18,738 nt of DNA, taken from Pseudorhodoplanes sp. (GTDB lineage: Bacteria > Pseudomonadota > Alphaproteobacteria > Rhizobiales > Xanthobacteraceae). The stretch spans positions 1 through 18,738 of the forward strand of contig WBUW01000012.1 in the NCBI GenBank assembly GCA_008933495.1, in the 5' to 3' direction. Within the stretch, counting starts at the first letter, position 1, and each line of letters begins with the position of its first letter. The notes beneath the pieces were generated by a model. It ran no database searches and was not told the DNA's origin. It saw only the letters and a program-made list of their open reading frames with translations. This document shows, one piece after another, positions 15,779 through 18,738 of this stretch. Both the position numbers and the translations under genes were made by a program.

Positions 15779-16767
15779 GCGGACCGCCGGACAAGCCGCG
15801 GCTGTCGCGGACGCATATGCTGGATCTGCTGAAGCAGATGATCCGCATCCGGCTGTTCGAGGACAAGTGCGCCGAGCTCTATACACAGGAGAAAATCCGC
15901 GGTTTTCTGCACCTCTATGACGGCGAGGAGGCGGTCGCGGTCGGGGTCATTCCACTGCTGACAAAGGACGATCGCGTGGTCGCCACCTATCGCGAGCACG
16001 GTCATGCGCTCGTTCGCGGCATCTCGATGAAGAGCGCGATGGCCGAGATGTACGGCAAGCGCGACGGCTGCAGCCGCGGGCGCGGTGGTTCGATGCATCT
16101 GTTCGACCGGGCGACGAATTTCTATGGCGGCAACGCCATTGTCGGCGGCGGCCTGCCGCTCGCGGTCGGGCTGGCGCTCGCCGGCCGCATGCGTGCGGAG
16201 AAGAATATCACCGTCTGTTTTTTTGGCGAAGGAGCGGTGGCAGAGGGCGAATTTCACGAGAGTCTCAATCTTGCCGCGCTCTGGGAACTCCCTGTTCTCT
16301 TTGTGTGTGAAAACAATCTCTATGCCATGGGCACCGCGCTGGCGATCTCCGAGGCGGAGACCGACATCCACGCCAAGGCGGCGTGTTACCGGATCGCGTC
16401 GGAGGTGGTGGACGGCATGGACGTGGTTGCCGTCGAGGCGGCCGCGCGGCGGGCCCTGCAGACGATCCGCGAAACCGGCAAACCCTATTTTCTCGAATGC
16501 CGCACCTATCGCTTCCGCGCGCATTCGATGTTCGACGCCCAGCTCTACCGCGACAAGGCCGAGGTGGAGATGTGGCGGAAGAAGGGGCCGATCGAACGCC
16601 TGCGCGCCTGGCTTGAGGCCAACCACATGATCCATCCCGACGAGCTTGCGCAAATCAATGCCGAGGTCGGCGCGGAAATCGCCGAGGCGGTCGCGTTCGC
16701 GGAGGCGGCGAGTTGGGAACCGGTCGAGGACCTGACGCGCTTTGTCTATGCGGAAGCGGGACGCTGA
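15775..16767 (+). CDS. Pyruvate/acetoin dehydrogenase E1 component, alpha subunit
   Basis: A 330-residue thiamine-diphosphate-dependent alpha subunit, which decarboxylates or cleaves the substrate and passes the acyl group to lipoyl-E2. Family motifs are FLHLYDGEEAVAVG at 44-57, TYREHGHALVRG at 71-82, GRGGSMHLFD at 102-111 and the cofactor motif starting GEGAVAEGEFHESLN at 151 and ending at N180-N181 (VCENN). The metal-binding position is Glu (GEG) where the textbook motif has Asp (GDG). The start overlaps the synthetase stop by ATGA. The E1-beta gene begins within about 15 nt after its stop. Sequence alone does not separate pyruvate from acetoin dehydrogenase; coupling to a synthetase favours an acetoin-type or accessory pyruvate complex. 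Confidence 0.88.
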
Positions 16768-16780
16768 TCGGGTGTTGCAC

Positions 16781-17788
16781 ATGGCGCAGACGGCTGCCCA
16801 GGAAGACGTGGTCGAGATCAGCTATCGCGAGGCGGTCCGCGAAGCGATCCGCGATGCGCTCAAACGCGACCAACGCGTCTTTCTCATGGGCGAAGACGTC
16901 GGGCGGTATGGCGGCTGTTACGCCGTGAGCAAGGGGCTGTTGGCGGAATTCGGGCCGGACCGGATTCGCGACACGCCGTTGTCGGAATCGGGTTTCACCG
17001 GGGCGGGCGTCGGCGCCGCCATGGCCGGCATGCGGCCGATCGTTGAATTGATGACGGTGAATTTCAGCCTGCTCGCGCTCGACCAGATTCTCAACAGCGC
17101 GGCGACCATCCGCCACATGTCGGGCAATCAGTTCGGCGTGCCGCTCGTCATCCGCATGGCGACTGGAGCGGGCCGCCAGCTCGCCGCGCAACATTCGCAC
17201 AGCCTGGAAGGCTGGTACGCCCACATTCCGGGCATCAAGGTGCTGGCGCCGGCAACGCTGGAGGATGCGCGCGGCATGTTGTGGACGGCGCTGGAAGACC
17301 CGGACCCGGTTCTGATCTTCGAGAACGTGATGCTCTACAATATGACCGGTCGGCTCGCCGCCAATGCCGAATCCGTGGATATCGCCAGGGCGGCGGTGCG
17401 GCGTCCGGGCCAGGACATTTCGCTGATTACCTATGGCGGCTCGCTGTGGAAGACCCTGGAGGCGGCGAGCACGCTCGCGACGGAGAATATCGACGCCGAA
17501 GTGATCGACCTGCGCAGCCTGCGGCCGCTCGACGACGCCACCATCATTGCATCCGTGAACAAGACCCGGCGTGCCGTCATCGTCGACGAAGGCTGGCGAA
17601 GCGGCAGCTTGGCGGCCGAAATCGGCATGCGCATCGTGGAACAGGCGTTCTGGGAACTCGATGCCCCGGTCGGGCGGGTGTGCAGCGAGGAAGTGCCGAT
17701 TCCCTATCCGCGGCATCTCGAACAGGCCGCGATCCCTGATGTTGCAAAGATCGCGGCGGCGGCGAAGGCCGCACTCGGGCGGGCGTGA
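16781..17788 (+). CDS. Pyruvate/acetoin dehydrogenase E1 component, beta subunit
   Basis: A 335-residue beta subunit that pairs with E1-alpha to complete the thiamine diphosphate site. Seen are the N-terminal ISYREAVREAI, MGEDVGRYGG at 36-45, the strand carrying the cofactor-activating glutamate DTPLSES (E69), GRQLAAQHSHSLEGWYAHIP at 131-150 and the transketolase C-terminal domain with DLRSLRPLDD and VDEGWRSG. I chose the ATG at 16781, 13 nt after the E1-alpha stop. In-frame alternatives are GTG 16772, ATG 16748 and TTG 16742; the last two would overlap E1-alpha. No ribosome-binding site decides it. E2 begins 9 nt after its stop, so E1-alpha, E1-beta and E2 form one transcript. Confidence 0.9.
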   Translation: MAQTAAQEDVVEISYREAVREAIRDALKRDQRVFLMGEDVGRYGGCYAVSKGLLAEFGPDRIRDTPLSESGFTGAGVGAAMAGMRPIVELMTVNFSLLALDQILNSAATIRHMSGNQFGVPLVIRMATGAGRQLAAQHSHSLEGWYAHIPGIKVLAPATLEDARGMLWTALEDPDPVLIFENVMLYNMTGRLAANAESVDIARAAVRRPGQDISLITYGGSLWKTLEAASTLATENIDAEVIDLRSLRPLDDATIIASVNKTRRAVIVDEGWRSGSLAAEIGMRIVEQAFWELDAPVGRVCSEEVPIPYPRHLEQAAIPDVAKIAAAAKAALGRA

Positions 17789-17797
17789 GGCGGCGTC

Positions 17798-18738
17798 GTG
17801 ACCGCGTTCCGCATGCCTTCGCTCGGCGCCGACATGGAGGCGGGAACGCTGGTCGAATGGCTGGTCAAACCCGGCGACCGCGTCAAGCACGGCGATATTG
17901 TCGCCGTGGTGGAAACGCAAAAGGGGGCCATCGAGATCGAAATCTTCCAAAGCGGCCTGGTCGAGCGCGTGCTGGTCACCACCGGAACCAGGGTTCCGGT
18001 CGGAACGGCAATGGCCAGCATCCTGACCGACGAGGAAGCAGGCGGCGGCGCGGCGGCGGCCGCCCTGCCGGAGGCGATTGCGCCGCCGCTCGCGAAGGCG
18101 CCGGCGCCGCTCCCGCGCCGCCCCGTTGTCCCGCCGTCACCCATTGTCGTCGCGCCGGGCGCGGAGAACCGTCTGCACGCTTCTCCGGCGGCGCGGCGGC
18201 TCGCGCAGGAGCGCGGGATCGATCTTTCGACAATCGCGGGAACCGGCCCGTCCGGCGCGATCGTGCGCGCCGACGTCGCGCGCGGGGCGATCCCGGCGGT
18301 TCGGCCGCCGGAGCAAAAGCCGGTGGTCGGCATCAATCTCGACGCCATGCGCGAGGCGATTGCGGCCGCCATGGCGCGATCAAAGCGCGAAATCCCGCAT
18401 TACTATCTCCAGCACGATATCGATGTGACCGGCGGCACAGACTGGCTTGCCCGTACCAATGCAGAAAGGCCTCCCGACCGGCGGTTGCTGTTCGCGGCGC
18501 TGACGACCAAGGCGGTTGCGCTCGCGGTCCGGAAATATCCCGCGCTCAACGGTTTCTGCCGCGACGGAAAACCGGAGCGATCGGCGGCAATCCATGTCGG
18601 CCTTGCAATCGCCATTCGCGGCGGCGGGCTCGCGGCGCCTGCGATCCACGATGTCGACAAGCTCAGCCTCGACGAACTGATGGAGCGCATGCGCGATCTG
18701 GTCCAGCGTATGCGCGCCGGCCGCATTCGCAGTTCGGA
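17798..18738 (+). CDS. Dihydrolipoamide acyltransferase E2 component (C-terminus off the window)
   Basis: Lipoyl acyltransferase core of the dehydrogenase complex. The 313 visible residues from GTG at 17798 (GAGG 7 nt upstream) run off the right edge with no stop. The lipoyl domain spans about 1-80, starts FRMPSLGADMEAG and carries the lipoylated lysine K42 in ETQKGAIEIE. A linker rich in Ala and Pro fills about 82-125. A peripheral subunit-binding domain follows at about 127-165 (ASPAARRLAQERGIDLSTI, GTGPSGAIVRADV). The catalytic domain begins near 178 (INLDAMREAIAAAM). Its HxxxDG active-site motif would lie outside the window. A single lipoyl domain is typical of alphaproteobacterial PDH and of acetoin complexes. 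No E3 gene is in view. Confidence 0.9.
   Translation, partial: MTAFRMPSLGADMEAGTLVEWLVKPGDRVKHGDIVAVVETQKGAIEIEIFQSGLVERVLVTTGTRVPVGTAMASILTDEEAGGGAAAAALPEAIAPPLAKAPAPLPRRPVVPPSPIVVAPGAENRLHASPAARRLAQERGIDLSTIAGTGPSGAIVRADVARGAIPAVRPPEQKPVVGINLDAMREAIAAAMARSKREIPHYYLQHDIDVTGGTDWLARTNAERPPDRRLLFAALTTKAVALAVRKYPALNGFCRDGKPERSAAIHVGLAIAIRGGGLAAPAIHDVDKLSLDELMERMRDLVQRMRAGRIRSS

Noticed and set aside
16655..17950. 431-codon minus-strand frame opposite E1-beta
   Set aside because: It is antisense to a confidently identified subunit, with no family motif.

Overview
The window comes from a GC-rich alphaproteobacterium, most likely Hyphomicrobiales (Bradyrhizobium/Rhodopseudomonas/Xanthobacteraceae-like). 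The grounds are codon bias, the gene families present, FNR/FixK-type boxes and a rhizobial-style intergenic repeat after nrdJ. This placement is inferred from sequence style only. All genes are protein-coding. No rRNA, tRNA, CRISPR array, insertion sequence or prophage gene was seen.

Layout. (1) 1-1655, minus: PolX-type DNA polymerase/PHP exonuclease, cut by the left edge. It is divergent from a B12-dependent ribonucleotide reductase (nrdJ, 1822-3633, plus). (2) 3634-3866: an intergenic repeat, then a short reading frame that looks like an RNA 3'-phosphate cyclase (RtcA) reduced to its two ends. (3) 3867-5416, minus: a translationally coupled pair, an RNase Z-like metallo-hydrolase and a standalone THUMP (Tan1-like) protein. 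(4) 5559-8051, plus: a YbhB/PEBP protein, a 2H RNA phosphodiesterase (ThpR), a CapA-family protein and a small acidic protein. (5) 8165-9943, plus: a short-chain dehydrogenase and a GpsA-type dehydrogenase. (6) 9950-13858, minus: a complete ABC importer (binding protein, ATPase, fused double permease). (7) 14024-18738, plus: an acetyl-CoA synthetase coupled to the E1-alpha, E1-beta and E2 genes of a pyruvate/acetoin-type dehydrogenase complex; E2 is cut by the right edge.

How it may work together. Each of the three divergent intergenic regions (1656-1821, 5417-5558, 13859-14023) holds one FNR/FixK-like palindrome. The sites at 5487 and 13919 are the same 14-mer in opposite orientation, and the one at 1719 is a near match. 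NrdJ works without oxygen, and the last operon makes acetyl-CoA. I infer that much of the window may belong to one low-oxygen regulon (FixK/FNR/Anr type). This is the most interesting signal here. A second theme is RNA-end chemistry: the RNase Z-like, THUMP, 2H phosphodiesterase and RtcA-remnant genes lie within about 3 kb.
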